Assembly (NCBI GenBank): GCA_963629425.1 | Contig: CAVGIU010000002.1 | Coordinates: 1-64,000 of the forward strand | Source: F23-B02 sp963629425 | GTDB taxonomy: Bacteria; Bacillota; Clostridia; Oscillospirales; Oscillospiraceae | Reading direction: 5' to 3' | DNA: 64,000 nt | Part shown: positions 49,228 through 57,031 of the stretch, piece by piece | Layout: every line of letters begins with the position of its first letter | How positions within the stretch are numbered: position 1 is the first letter of the stretch | Notes under the pieces: generated by a model | Databases searched by the model: none | Told to the model about the DNA's origin: nothing | What the model saw: the letters and a program-made list of their open reading frames with translations, nothing else | Position numbers and translations under genes: made by a program

Positions 49228-50591
49228 TTAAAGATTATAAGACCATACGGCAGATAGCAAATCCCCTTATGATCGTCGAGCAGGTCGAGGGCGTTACCTA
49301 CGACGAGCTGTGCGAGATCGAGCTCCAAAGCGGCGAGACGCGCCGCGGCAAGGTTCTCGAGGTCGAGGGCGACAGAGCCGTCGTTCAGCTGTTTGACTCC
49401 GCACAGGGCATAAACCTTGCGCAGACGAAGGTCAGATTTCTCGGTCATCCGCTGGAGCTGGCCGTTTCCGAAGATATGCTCGGCCGCGTATTTAACGGCA
49501 TGGGTCAGCCCATCGACGGCGGCCCCGAGCTTTTGGCTGACGCTTACCGCGACATTAACGGCATGCCCATGAATCCGGCTGCCCGCGCGTACCCTGCGGA
49601 GTTTATCCAGACCGGCGTTTCCACCATCGACGGACTGAACACCCTCGTCCGCGGACAGAAGCTGCCCATATTCTCGGCCTCCGGCCTTCCGCATGCGGCG
49701 CTTGCGGCGCAGATAGCGCGTCAGGCGCGAGTTCTCGGCGACGGAGAGAATTTCGCGGTCGTGTTTGCCGCGGTCGGCATCACGTTCGAGGAGTCCGAAT
49801 ATTTCATCGAGGACTTCAAGCGCACCGGCGCTATTGACAGAACGGTCATATTTTCAAACCTCGCAAACGACCCCGCGGTCGAGCGTATCGCAACTCCGCG
49901 CATGGCGCTGACGGCGGCGGAGTACCTTGCGTTTGAAAAAGATATGCATGTTCTCGTTATCATAACCGATATCACGAACTATGCGGAAGCGCTGCGCGAG
50001 GTCTCGGCGGCGAAGAAGGAAGTCCCCGGCCGCCGCGGCTATCCCGGCTATCTGTACACCGACCTTGCAACGATGTACGAGCGCGCCGGCCGCCGTATAG
50101 GCAGCAAGGGCTCAATCACCATGATCCCCATCCTGACTATGCCCGAGGACGACAAGACCCACCCGATCCCCGACCTCACGGGCTACATCACCGAGGGTCA
50201 GATTATCCTCAGCCGCGATCTGCACCGTAAGGGCATCGTGCCGCCCGTCGACGTTCTCCCGTCGCTGAGCCGACTGAAGGATAAGGGCATCGGCGAGGGC
50301 AAGACCCGCGAGGATCACGCCGGTACCATGAATCAGCTGTTTGCGGCCTATTCCCGCGGCAAGGACGCAAAGGAACTCATGACCATCCTCGGCGAGGCCG
50401 CGCTTTCCGACGACGATAAGCTGTTTGCCGAGTTTGCCGATGAGTTTGAGAAAACCTACGTCAATCAGGGCAACAACACAAACCGCAGCATTGAAGAGAC
50501 CCTCGACCTCGGCTGGAAGCTGCTGAGCATCCTGCCCAGAGCAGAGCTCAAGCGCGTAAAGCCCGAGATGATCGAAAAATACATGAAGTAA
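49224..50591 (+). CDS. ntpB: V-type ATPase subunit B
   Basis: Encodes 455 residues, the usual length. It is the non-catalytic partner of A: it lacks a Walker A (the site reads FSASGLPHAALAAQIARQ), as expected, and contains VVFAAVGITFEESEYF, ITDITNYAEALREVSAAKKE, VPGRRGYPGYLYTDLATMYERAGR. It overlaps the A gene by ATGA and is 12 nt upstream of subunit D. Confidence 0.98.
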   Translation: MIKDYKTIRQIANPLMIVEQVEGVTYDELCEIELQSGETRRGKVLEVEGDRAVVQLFDSAQGINLAQTKVRFLGHPLELAVSEDMLGRVFNGMGQPIDGGPELLADAYRDINGMPMNPAARAYPAEFIQTGVSTIDGLNTLVRGQKLPIFSASGLPHAALAAQIARQARVLGDGENFAVVFAAVGITFEESEYFIEDFKRTGAIDRTVIFSNLANDPAVERIATPRMALTAAEYLAFEKDMHVLVIITDITNYAEALREVSAAKKEVPGRRGYPGYLYTDLATMYERAGRRIGSKGSITMIPILTMPEDDKTHPIPDLTGYITEGQIILSRDLHRKGIVPPVDVLPSLSRLKDKGIGEGKTREDHAGTMNQLFAAYSRGKDAKELMTILGEAALSDDDKLFAEFADEFEKTYVNQGNNTNRSIEETLDLGWKLLSILPRAELKRVKPEMIEKYMK

Positions 50592-50603
50592 GGGGGAGTC
50601 TTT

Positions 50604-51254
50604 ATGGCAGGCACCACGATAACCCCTACAAGAATGATGCTTAAGCAGCTCAAGGGCAGACTCAAGACCGCCCGCCGCGGCCATAAGCTTATGAAGGATA
50701 AGCGCGATGAGCTGATGCGTCAGTTCATGGACATCGTGCGCCTTAACAAGCAGCTGCGCGAGCGCGTCGAGCAGGGGCTGACGGAGGCTTTTGCCGCTCT
50801 TCAGGTCGCAAGCGCGATCATGAGCCCCGAGATGCTCGAGCAGGCCTTGCTGTATCCGCGCCAAAGCGTTGAGCTCGACATGGAGTTTAAAAACATCATG
50901 AGCGTCAACGTTCCGCAGTATTCGTTCCATACGCGCAACAACGACCCGTCGGAGATCTACCCCTACGGATTTGCGCAGACCTCGGGCGAATTGGATGACG
51001 CACTCGAGCGCATGGCGACGGTGTTCGAGGATATGCTTCAATTAGCGCAGGTCGAAAAGACCATGCAGCTGCTGGCAGAGGAGATCGAAAAGACGCGCCG
51101 CAGAGTAAACGCCTTGGAATACGTCATGATCCCGGAGCTTGAGAGCAACATAAAATATATCTCCATGAAGCTTGAGGAAAACGAAAACTCAACAAAGGTA
51201 CGACTTCTCAAGGTCAAGGAAATGGTTCTTCAAAACGCGCACGACTTTAAGTAA
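50604..51254 (+). CDS. ntpD: V-type ATPase subunit D
   Basis: Encodes 216 residues forming the long coiled-coil rotor shaft. TPTRMMLKQLKGRLKTARRGHKLMKDKRDEL at the start and RRRVNALEYVMIPELE near the end are the subunit D signature. AAGGGGGAG precedes the ATG. It is the last gene; a strong terminator follows within 5 nt. No ntpH- or ntpJ-like gene follows. Confidence 0.95.
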   Translation: MAGTTITPTRMMLKQLKGRLKTARRGHKLMKDKRDELMRQFMDIVRLNKQLRERVEQGLTEAFAALQVASAIMSPEMLEQALLYPRQSVELDMEFKNIMSVNVPQYSFHTRNNDPSEIYPYGFAQTSGELDDALERMATVFEDMLQLAQVEKTMQLLAEEIEKTRRRVNALEYVMIPELESNIKYISMKLEENENSTKVRLLKVKEMVLQNAHDFK

Positions 51255-51257
51255 AGC

Positions 51258-51293
51258 AAAAATCTCCCGTTTGAAAAAACGGGAGATTTTTTA
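51258..51293 (+). terminator. Terminator of the V-ATPase operon
   Basis: AAAATCTCCCGTTT pairs with AAACGGGAGATTTT around a GAAA loop, followed by TT; 14-bp stem. Confidence 0.92.
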
Positions 51294-51373
51294 TGTCGGT
51301 AATGGACATTTTTGCGGCGTTGTGGTAATCTCGGCTTTGCGGAGGCAAAAACCCATAGGGAGATGAGATCGGC

Positions 51374-51877
51374 ATGAGAAAAAATAAGATCACAAAGGAT
51401 ACGATACCGGAAGGCTTCGGCATAGCGCTCGCGCTTGTCGACTTTGTGCCGGTCGTGTTGTTCGGCCTGTGCGCCATACGGGTCGGCAGTCTTTTTCAGA
51501 GCGCACTGCTTACGGCGGGCGCGGTCATCTGCCTCGTGTCGGGCATTATCAAGGTGCTGTGGAAGCTCATAGCGGCGGCGAGGAAAAAGAACGTTTGGCC
51601 GATGTTTTTGCAGATGCGCATTTTCATGCCGATCGGATTTCTCGCGATGCTGCTTGCTCTGATCGTCGACCGCGCGAATTTAAATGCCGCGGCGATCCTG
51701 ACCGGACTCACCGGTGCGCCGGCCTGTGTGTTTTTCGCTCTCGGTGCGCTCGGTATGATACTTATGTGCGTTTTTGCAATCAGACTCGATTCGGGTGACG
51801 CACGCTCAAACTGGACAGAGCAGATAACAAATTCGCTTGCACAGCTGTGCTTTTTTATCGCGCTGCTGCTCGTGTGA
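51374..51877 (+). CDS. Membrane protein, unknown
   Basis: Encodes 167 residues with five predicted membrane helices and a basic cytoplasmic loop (KLIAAARKKNVWPMFLQMR). The N-terminus MRKNKITKDTIPEGFGIALA is hydrophilic. I do not recognise a family or motif. AGGGAGATGAG precedes the ATG by about 10 nt. It is a single gene between two terminators. Confidence 0.65.
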   Translation: MRKNKITKDTIPEGFGIALALVDFVPVVLFGLCAIRVGSLFQSALLTAGAVICLVSGIIKVLWKLIAAARKKNVWPMFLQMRIFMPIGFLAMLLALIVDRANLNAAAILTGLTGAPACVFFALGALGMILMCVFAIRLDSGDARSNWTEQITNSLAQLCFFIALLLV

Positions 51878-51916
51878 AAATAATTAAAGCCACCCGATGG
51901 ATGGCTTTAATTATTT
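51877..51916. terminator. Bidirectional terminator
   Basis: AAAATAATTAAAGCCA pairs with TGGCTTTAATTATTTT around an 8-nt loop (51893-51900 region). It lies between the membrane protein gene and convergent galE. Confidence 0.8.
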
Positions 51917-51973
51917 TGCAAGTTTTGTAAGTGTCAGCGGGGCCCTCGCGCCGGGCGTATATGAATGTAAGCA

Positions 51974-52999
51974 TCATTCGCCCTCTTCTTTGTAGCCGTT
52001 GGGGTTCTTTGTCTGCCAGTGCCACGAATCGCGGCACATGTCCTCAACGTCATACTGTGCCTCCCAGCCGAGTTCTCGGCGGCTTTTTTCCGGCGAGCAG
52101 TAGCACTCGTCGATATCGCCTGCGCGGCGGCCGACGATCTTATACGGAACGGTCAGGCCGTTTGCCTTTTCAAAGGCGTGAACGAGCTCGAGCACGCTGC
52201 ATCCCTTGCCGGTACCGAGGTTGAAGATAAGCTCACCCGTGTGGCCTTCCATGTACGATATCGCCGCGACGTGCCCGCGCGCAAGATCCACAACGTGAAT
52301 GTAATCGCGCACGCCCGTGCCGTCGGGGGTGTTGTAGTCGTCGCCGAAAACGCGCAGGTATTCAAATCTGCCGATGGCCGTCTGCGATATATACGGCATG
52401 AGGTTGTTCGGGATGCCCTTGGGATCCTCGCCGATGAGGCCGCTCGGATGCGCGCCGACGGGGTTAAAATAGCGCAGGAGCGCAACGCTCCACGTTGGGT
52501 CTGCCTTGACGTAGTCGCGCAGTATCTGCTCGCACATGAACTTTGTCCAGCCGTAGGGATTGGTGCACTTGCCGGTTGAGGACGTTTCATACAGCGGCAT
52601 ATCGTTATCCGAGGAATACACTGTTGCGGATGAGGAGAAGATTATCTTCTTGACACCGTGCGCGCGCATGGCTTCGCACAGGGTTATCGTCGAACCGAGG
52701 TTGTTATCGTAATACTCCAACGGCTTTTCGACGGATTCGCCGACGGCCTTGAGTCCGGCAAAGTGGATGACGCAGTCGATGCTGTGTGCGGAGAAGATCT
52801 CGTCGAGCTTTTTGCGATCGCGCACGTCGGCCTTATAAAAGGTGAGAGCTCTGCCCGTTATCTCCTCTATGCGCTCCTTGGCCTTTTCACTGCTGTTTAC
52901 GAGATTGTCTATGATGATGACGTCGAAGCCCCTATCGAGCAGCTCCACGCAGGTGTGGCTGCCGATATAGCCCATGCCGCCGGTGACTAAAACTGTCAT
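51974..52999 (-). CDS. galE: UDP-glucose 4-epimerase
   Basis: Encodes 341 residues from ATG 52999, 8 nt after GGAG; a GTG further up overlaps that site. It interconverts UDP-glucose and UDP-galactose with NAD. LVTGGMGYIGSHTCVELL is the NAD site; the catalytic pair Tyr-x3-Lys is in NPYGWTKFMCEQ; HFAGLKAVGESV and RYFNPVGAHPSGLIGEDP are GalE-specific. Terminators bound it on both sides, so it is probably one gene per transcript. It may serve galactose use together with the GH36 enzyme, or surface sugar synthesis. Confidence 0.95.
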   Translation of the reverse strand: MTVLVTGGMGYIGSHTCVELLDRGFDVIIIDNLVNSSEKAKERIEEITGRALTFYKADVRDRKKLDEIFSAHSIDCVIHFAGLKAVGESVEKPLEYYDNNLGSTITLCEAMRAHGVKKIIFSSSATVYSSDNDMPLYETSSTGKCTNPYGWTKFMCEQILRDYVKADPTWSVALLRYFNPVGAHPSGLIGEDPKGIPNNLMPYISQTAIGRFEYLRVFGDDYNTPDGTGVRDYIHVVDLARGHVAAISYMEGHTGELIFNLGTGKGCSVLELVHAFEKANGLTVPYKIVGRRAGDIDECYCSPEKSRRELGWEAQYDVEDMCRDSWHWQTKNPNGYKEEGE

Positions 53000-53040
53000 G
53001 ATTATCACTCCTTTGAGTAGATTTTAAAATATGAAGCCGA

Positions 53041-53068
53041 AAAAGGCAAGCGTATACGCTTGCCTTTT
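53041..53068. terminator. Palindromic terminator between DUF1846 gene and galE
   Basis: AAAAGGCAAGCGTA and its exact complement TACGCTTGCCTTTT form a perfect 28-bp palindrome. On the minus strand it ends in TTTTTCGG and closes the DUF1846 transcript. Confidence 0.85.
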
Positions 53069-53077
53069 AAAAATATT

Positions 53078-54571
53078 TTATTTTTTGTGATAGAGCTTCT
53101 TCGCCTGATATTTCGGCTCGTAGGTGATGTTGACGCCGATCTTGGAGAAAAGGTTTTCGTCAACGCGCGAGAGAATGACCGAGGAGTGCGCCTCGCAGCC
53201 CCGCAGCTTGCCGAGCTGATCGATGGCGAGCTCCGCAAGAGGATTGGTAACAGCACATATGGAAAGCGCGATGAGCAGTTCGTCGGTGTGCAGACGCGGA
53301 TTGTGATTGCCGAGATGCTCAATCTTGAGATGCTGGATAGGCTCGATGACGCTGGGCGCGATGAGCAGCAGTTCCTTGTTTATGCCTGCAAGCTTCTTGA
53401 GCGCGTTCATCAGGCACGCCGACGATGCGCCGAGCAGGGAGCTCGTTTTACCGGTGACTATCGTCCCGTCGGGCAGCTCTATGCTGACTGCGGGAGCGCC
53501 TGTTTCCTCCGCACGTGCGTTTGCCGCCGCGACGACGGGACGATCGGCAGAGGAAAGACCAATGGAGTTCATGATGAGTTCAATCTTGCGGACCTCCTCG
53601 ACAGAGCCGAGACCCTGGCGCAGCGAGCATGCTGCGGCGTAGTAGCGGCGGATGATCTCCTGCTTGGAGGCATTGCGGCAGGCTTCGTCATTTATGATGC
53701 AGTTGCCGGCCATGTTGACACCCATGTCCGTGGGGCTTTTGTATGCGCTCTCGCCGTAGATGCGTGTGAGAATGGCATTGAGCACGGGGAAAATTTCAAC
53801 GTCGCGGTTATAGTTGACCGTCGTTTCGCCGTAAGCCTCGAGGTGGAAGGGGTCTATCATGTTCACGTCGTCGAGGTCGGCGGTGGCCGCCTCATAGGCG
53901 AGGTTTATCGGGTGCTTGAGGGGCACATTCCAAATCGGGAAGGTTTCAAATTTCGCATAGCCGGCGTTTATGCCTCGCTCATGCTCATGGTAGAGCTGGC
54001 TCAGGCAGGTTGCCATTTTGCCGCTGCCGGGGCCGGGGGCAGTGACTACGACGAGGCTGCGCTCTGTTTCGATGTAGTCGTTCTTGCCGAAGCCGTCCTC
54101 GGAGACAATGAGCTCAACGTTCGAGGGGTAGTCGGGAATTATGTAATGGCGGTAGACCTTGATGCCGAGGCGCTCGAGGCGTTTTTGGAACAGCTCGGCC
54201 GCCGGCTGGCTGCGATAGTGGGTTATGACTACGCTGCCGACAAAGAGCCCTATACCGCGGAACGCATCAATGAGCCTGAGTGTGTCCTCATCGTAGGTTA
54301 TGCCGAGGTCGCCGCGGCGCTTGTTGCGCTCAATATCGTCTGCGGAAATGGCGATGACGATCTCCGCCTCGTCCTTCATTTTAAGCAGCATCTTCACCTT
54401 GCTGTCCGGCTCAAAGCCCGGCAGAACACGCGAGGCGTGGTAGTCGTCGAACAGCTTACCGCCGAACTCGAGGTACAGCTTGCCGCCGAATTTTGCAATT
54501 CTCTCTTTTATGTTGCGCGACTGCTCGCGCATGTATTTTTCGTTGTCGAAGCCTATCACATTCATAATCAT
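53078..54571 (-). CDS. DUF1846 domain-containing protein
   Basis: Encodes 497 residues, the family's usual length. The N-terminus IGFDNEKYMREQSRNIKERI and the middle VVVTAPGPGSGKMATCLSQLYHEHERG, with a P-loop-like PGSGKMATCL, are DUF1846 signatures; MAGNCIINDEACRNASKQEI follows. The molecular role is unknown; the P-loop-like motif suggests nucleotide binding. The start at 54571 is preceded by GGATGGGC; an ATG two codons later is possible. Its promoter overlaps the 3' end of the upstream DUF2798 gene. Confidence 0.9.
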   Translation of the reverse strand: MIMNVIGFDNEKYMREQSRNIKERIAKFGGKLYLEFGGKLFDDYHASRVLPGFEPDSKVKMLLKMKDEAEIVIAISADDIERNKRRGDLGITYDEDTLRLIDAFRGIGLFVGSVVITHYRSQPAAELFQKRLERLGIKVYRHYIIPDYPSNVELIVSEDGFGKNDYIETERSLVVVTAPGPGSGKMATCLSQLYHEHERGINAGYAKFETFPIWNVPLKHPINLAYEAATADLDDVNMIDPFHLEAYGETTVNYNRDVEIFPVLNAILTRIYGESAYKSPTDMGVNMAGNCIINDEACRNASKQEIIRRYYAAACSLRQGLGSVEEVRKIELIMNSIGLSSADRPVVAAANARAEETGAPAVSIELPDGTIVTGKTSSLLGASSACLMNALKKLAGINKELLLIAPSVIEPIQHLKIEHLGNHNPRLHTDELLIALSICAVTNPLAELAIDQLGKLRGCEAHSSVILSRVDENLFSKIGVNITYEPKYQAKKLYHKK

Positions 54572-54605
54572 CAGCCCATCCGTTCTGTATTTTTCACAAA
54601 TAAAA

Positions 54606-54635
54606 ATTATATACCGACGGGCAAGCCCTTGTCAA
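54606..54635 (-). promoter_or_regulatory. SigA promoter of the DUF1846 gene
   Basis: On the minus strand TTGACA (54635-54630), 18 bp, TATAAT (54611-54606). The -35 box overlaps the stop region of the DUF2798 gene. Confidence 0.75.
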
Positions 54636-55075
54636 ACGCTTTCGCAGAGTTTTTTGCTTAATCGGAATGACAAAGGGGCGACGATGATCATCTGTATCGG
54701 CAGAGCGATGGTGAAGTTGTAGGGCAGGTAGGTGAAAAAGTCCGCTACTGCTTCAGAGCCGTGCAGGCCGGAGGCGAAAACGGAAAACACCGTCATGGCG
54801 ACGGTCATGAATATGACCATGCAGAACCTGAGCGTGAACACCTTGCGCTCCGCGCAGACCGAGCTGACGATGCGGCGTGACAGCGGCGTGCAGATGCAAA
54901 GGTCGCATATTATGCCTACGAGGAAACCCAACGGCAGACGCTTGAGCGCGATGAGCCAGGACTCCCCGGCGAAGCGCCCGAGGCGCACATCCATGTTCAG
55001 AACGGCCATGACATAGATCATTATAAAACTCATGATAATACTCAGCAGGATACCCTGCTTTTTGCTTTGCGGCAT
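54632..55075 (-). CDS. DUF2798 membrane protein
   Basis: Encodes 147 residues from ATG 55075, 9 nt after GGAGGA; a longer frame to 55138 would run through a terminator hairpin and is rejected. Two pairs of membrane helices with GILLSIIMSFIMIYVMAVLNM and VFTLRFCMVIFMTVAMTVFSV match the DUF2798 pattern (two similar halves with a central M-S-F-x-M type motif). The function is unknown. Upstream are a leader terminator (55109-55161), a promoter and a palindromic operator, so expression looks tightly controlled. Confidence 0.75.
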   Translation of the reverse strand: MPQSKKQGILLSIIMSFIMIYVMAVLNMDVRLGRFAGESWLIALKRLPLGFLVGIICDLCICTPLSRRIVSSVCAERKVFTLRFCMVIFMTVAMTVFSVFASGLHGSEAVADFFTYLPYNFTIALPIQMIIVAPLSFRLSKKLCESV

Positions 55076-55108
55076 ATTTTGTCCTCCATATAGATATAAA
55101 AATAAAAA

Positions 55109-55161
55109 AGACAATAAACGCACCCGCCCGTCAGACATTGGGCAGGGAACATTTATTGTCT
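55109..55161 (-). terminator. Leader hairpin-terminator (possible attenuator) of the DUF2798 gene
   Basis: On the minus strand AGACAATAAA (55161-55152) pairs with TTTATTGTCT (55118-55109); the inner stem is CCCTGCCC against GGGCGGG. A T-rich run (TTTTTTATTTTT) follows directly. The stem starts within a few bases of the expected transcription start, so it is a terminator placed inside the 5' leader. It could alternatively end an RNA coming from upstream. Confidence 0.65.
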
Positions 55162-55168
55162 GATATGG

Positions 55169-55198
55169 ATTATATCAAATTCCGCGTCAAAATGTCAT
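55169..55198 (-). promoter_or_regulatory. SigA promoter of the DUF2798 gene
   Basis: On the minus strand ATGACA (55198-55193), 18 bp, TATAAT (55174-55169). Confidence 0.6.
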
Positions 55199-55207
55199 GG
55201 ACATTTT
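55189..55207 (-). promoter_or_regulatory. Palindromic operator over the -35 box
   Basis: AAAATGTC (55189-55196), 3-bp centre, GACATTTT (55200-55207): a perfect 19-bp inverted repeat covering the -35 hexamer. Typical of a MarR- or TetR-like repressor site; no regulator gene is adjacent. Confidence 0.6.
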
Positions 55208-55222
55208 ACCTGATTTTTGATG

Positions 55223-55257
55223 AAAAAATCGAACTGCGCCTATACATTTTTGCGCAG
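55223..55257 (-). terminator. Terminator downstream of the dpaB 3' region
   Basis: On the minus strand CTGCGC (55257-55252) pairs with GCGCAG (55239-55234) around a 12-nt loop, then TTCGATTTTTT. Confidence 0.6.
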
Positions 55258-55450
55258 ACACGGTATCAAAGCCGCAGAGGAAACCGCGACGAGCAGATAG
55301 CCGACAGCGGATAGCTGTATGTGTGCGGCCGTGCCGCACGGATTTGAACGGGCAGCCCCACCGGCTCGGACGCTTGCGGCCGAGCCACCTTCCCTTACAC
55401 AGAGGGCAGGAGAAGTGCACCGAAGACTGTACCCCAATCATATGGAAGGC
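55258..55450 (-). ncRNA. Structured region, candidate non-coding RNA
   Basis: The 3' side of dpaB has no convincing gene. On the minus strand it folds into several stems: CCT-CCCT/AGGG-AGG with one mismatch (about 55393-55412), GGCTCGG/CCGAGCC with inner CGC-AA-GCG (about 55361-55386), GTGCGGC-ACG-GCCGCAC (about 55323-55341) and ACAGC/GCTGT (about 55307-55320), and ends at the terminator 55223-55257. Between stems lies GTTCAAATCC, which looks like a tRNA T-loop, but no tRNA cloverleaf could be built. Identity unknown. Confidence 0.4.
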
Positions 55451-55459
55451 GGCAGCCTC

Positions 55460-55506
55460 ATGGTTTTGTCAGCAGAGGCGATACCGGGCAACCGCAATCA
55501 CCGTAT
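55460..55506 (-). repeat. Intergenic repeat block shared with 17213-17259
   Basis: The minus strand of 55479-55506 matches 17213-17240 at 27 of 28 positions, with weaker similarity to 55460. It begins 12 nt after the dpaB stop, just as the other copy lies shortly after the argS stop. Confidence 0.65.
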
Positions 55507-55517
55507 TCGCAGGTGCC

Positions 55518-56093
55518 TCAATGCGCCGCTAAAAGAGGCTGGATCTGTTCACCGGCGAGGGCGGACCCGAGAGTTTTGTCTATCAGCGAGAAGTCGGAGG
55601 CCATGGAGAATGGCTTTTTGACGGGATCATCCTGCCTGAATGGGACGAAATAGACGTTTTTGCGGTTTAAAAGCCCCGCAATGTTCGGAGCCGAGCCCGA
55701 GAGCGCGTCGTTTGTCGAAAACGCAATGACGAGGGGCTTTGAATTTCTGAGATGTGCCTTTGCGGCCATGGTAACGGCCGTGTCCGTTATGCCGTGATTT
55801 AGCTTCGCCATGGTGTTTCCCGTGCATGGGGCTATTATGAGTGCCTCCATGGGTTTTGCCGGGCCTAAAGGCTCTGCCTCGGCGATCGAATGCACGGGCT
55901 CTGCGCCGCACAGCGATTTAAGACGCGAGATAAAGTCTGCGGATGCGCCGAAGCGGGTGTCGGTCGCCGCAGCAGTCTCGCTCATGATGGGCACAAGCTC
56001 ATATTTATCGGCAAGGACGGCAAGCTGCGAAAACAGCTTATCATATGTGCAGTAAGAGCCGCAAAGGGCAATGCCAACGCGCGGTTTAGTCAT
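55518..56093 (-). CDS. dpaB: Dipicolinate synthase subunit B
   Basis: Encodes 191 residues of the flavoprotein-like SpoVFB family. It works with DpaA to make dipicolinic acid, the spore core chelator, in the mother cell. VGIALCGSYCTYDKLFSQL, GPAKPMEALIIAPCTGNTMAKLNHGITDTAV split at its middle, and FVPFRQDDPVKKP are family hallmarks. It starts 13 nt after dpaA. Sporulation expression is inferred from family knowledge. Confidence 0.95.
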   Translation of the reverse strand: MTKPRVGIALCGSYCTYDKLFSQLAVLADKYELVPIMSETAAATDTRFGASADFISRLKSLCGAEPVHSIAEAEPLGPAKPMEALIIAPCTGNTMAKLNHGITDTAVTMAAKAHLRNSKPLVIAFSTNDALSGSAPNIAGLLNRKNVYFVPFRQDDPVKKPFSMASDFSLIDKTLGSALAGEQIQPLLAAH

Positions 56094-56106
56094 GATATTA
56101 CTCCCC

Positions 56107-56943
56107 TTATACTTTTAGTATGCCGGAAATGGCGGCGAACATGGCTCGCGCGGCACTCTCGGGTGCGTATCGCCCCGGCAGACCGCGAAGAATGCTAAAG
56201 TCGAGCCCCAGTGCATTTGCGGCATTTTCGTCGATGCCGCCGGGAGCGGACGCAAGCTCGAGCAGAATGCAGCTGTCCTTAAACGCCCGCAGGTCGGGTA
56301 TTACCTGCGCGGGAGCTGTGTTTATCACCGCGTCAAAGCCGCCGAGCAACTCGGGCGGACAGTCGGGCGCAAGTGACGTGCAGCCGAGCTCGGCCGCAAG
56401 CGACCTCGCCTCGGAGTTTACCGACATAAGGCACACCGCGGGACACAGCGCAGAAAGCTTATTTATAAGAAGCTTCCCGATACGCCCCCAGCCGACAACG
56501 AGCACACGCATGTCGCACAGTGCGGTCTTTGTTTTCTTCATCAGCTCGCTCACTGCACCCTCGGCGGTCACAGCGGCGTTTTTGACGGTGAACTCAGGGC
56601 AGCGCATGTAGTCGTGCGTCTTGATGCCGCGCTGCTCGGCCGCGGCTTTTATCTGTGCGCTTATCCTGCCTCCGATGAGCAGGGCTCCGCTTCCGACGCA
56701 GTCGAGTATGTGCTCAACGCGGCAGGGCCGGGTACCTTTTGGCGCGTTCAAAAATCCGCGCACGTCCTCTGCCGGCACGGGCAGAATAACGACCTCGGCC
56801 TCAACAGGGGAGCTTACGCTTACACAGCCATCGGGCAATTCGGCTTTGTCAAGGCAAAAGCACAGCACCTCGTGCCCGTCTTTTCGCAGGAGCCGCGCCA
56901 GTATAACGCTGCGCTCATCGCCGCCGCAAACTAAAATTTTCAT
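56107..56943 (-). CDS. dpaA: Dipicolinate synthase subunit A
   Basis: Encodes 278 residues. It is an NAD(P)-binding dehydrogenase-like protein that makes dipicolinate from the dihydrodipicolinate pathway intermediate. The N-terminal CGGDERSVILARLLRKDGHEV and the Rossmann motif VLVVGWGRIGKLLINKL are characteristic; LELASAPGGIDENAANAL lies near the end. GGAGGTGATAAG gives an excellent RBS. It heads dpaA-dpaB. A weak SigK-like site lies at 56964-56990. Confidence 0.95.
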   Translation of the reverse strand: MKILVCGGDERSVILARLLRKDGHEVLCFCLDKAELPDGCVSVSSPVEAEVVILPVPAEDVRGFLNAPKGTRPCRVEHILDCVGSGALLIGGRISAQIKAAAEQRGIKTHDYMRCPEFTVKNAAVTAEGAVSELMKKTKTALCDMRVLVVGWGRIGKLLINKLSALCPAVCLMSVNSEARSLAAELGCTSLAPDCPPELLGGFDAVINTAPAQVIPDLRAFKDSCILLELASAPGGIDENAANALGLDFSILRGLPGRYAPESAARAMFAAISGILKV

Positions 56944-56963
56944 CTTATCACCTCCGGTAATGT

Positions 56964-56990
56964 CATATTATGCGTTGCATTAAATTCGGT
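56964..56990 (-). promoter_or_regulatory. Weak SigK-like promoter of dpaAB
   Basis: On the minus strand AC (56990-56989), 16 bp, CATAATATG (56972-56964), near the SigK form AC-N16/17-CATAnnnTA but with the last A replaced. It overlaps the divergent thyA promoter. Confidence 0.25.
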
Positions 56991-57003
56991 GAGATGATAA
57001 AAT
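56975..57003 (+). promoter_or_regulatory. SigA promoter of the thyA operon
   Basis: TTGCAT (56975-56980), 17 bp, TAAAAT (56998-57003), 29 nt before the thyA start. Confidence 0.65.
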
Positions 57004-57031
57004 AAAAAAAGTTTTAAATATGAGGTGTGAT

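Noticed and set aside
55300..55400. tRNA-like sequence with GTTCAAATCC (selenocysteine or serine tRNA considered)
   Set aside because: The bases flanking the loop do not pair as a T stem, no acceptor or anticodon arm could be built, and no CCA follows.
55319..55621. Open frame of 100 codons on the plus strand opposite the end of dpaB
   Set aside because: It has no RBS, overlaps dpaB antisense, and its Arg/Pro-rich sequence follows the stems of a structured stretch; best seen as a by-product.
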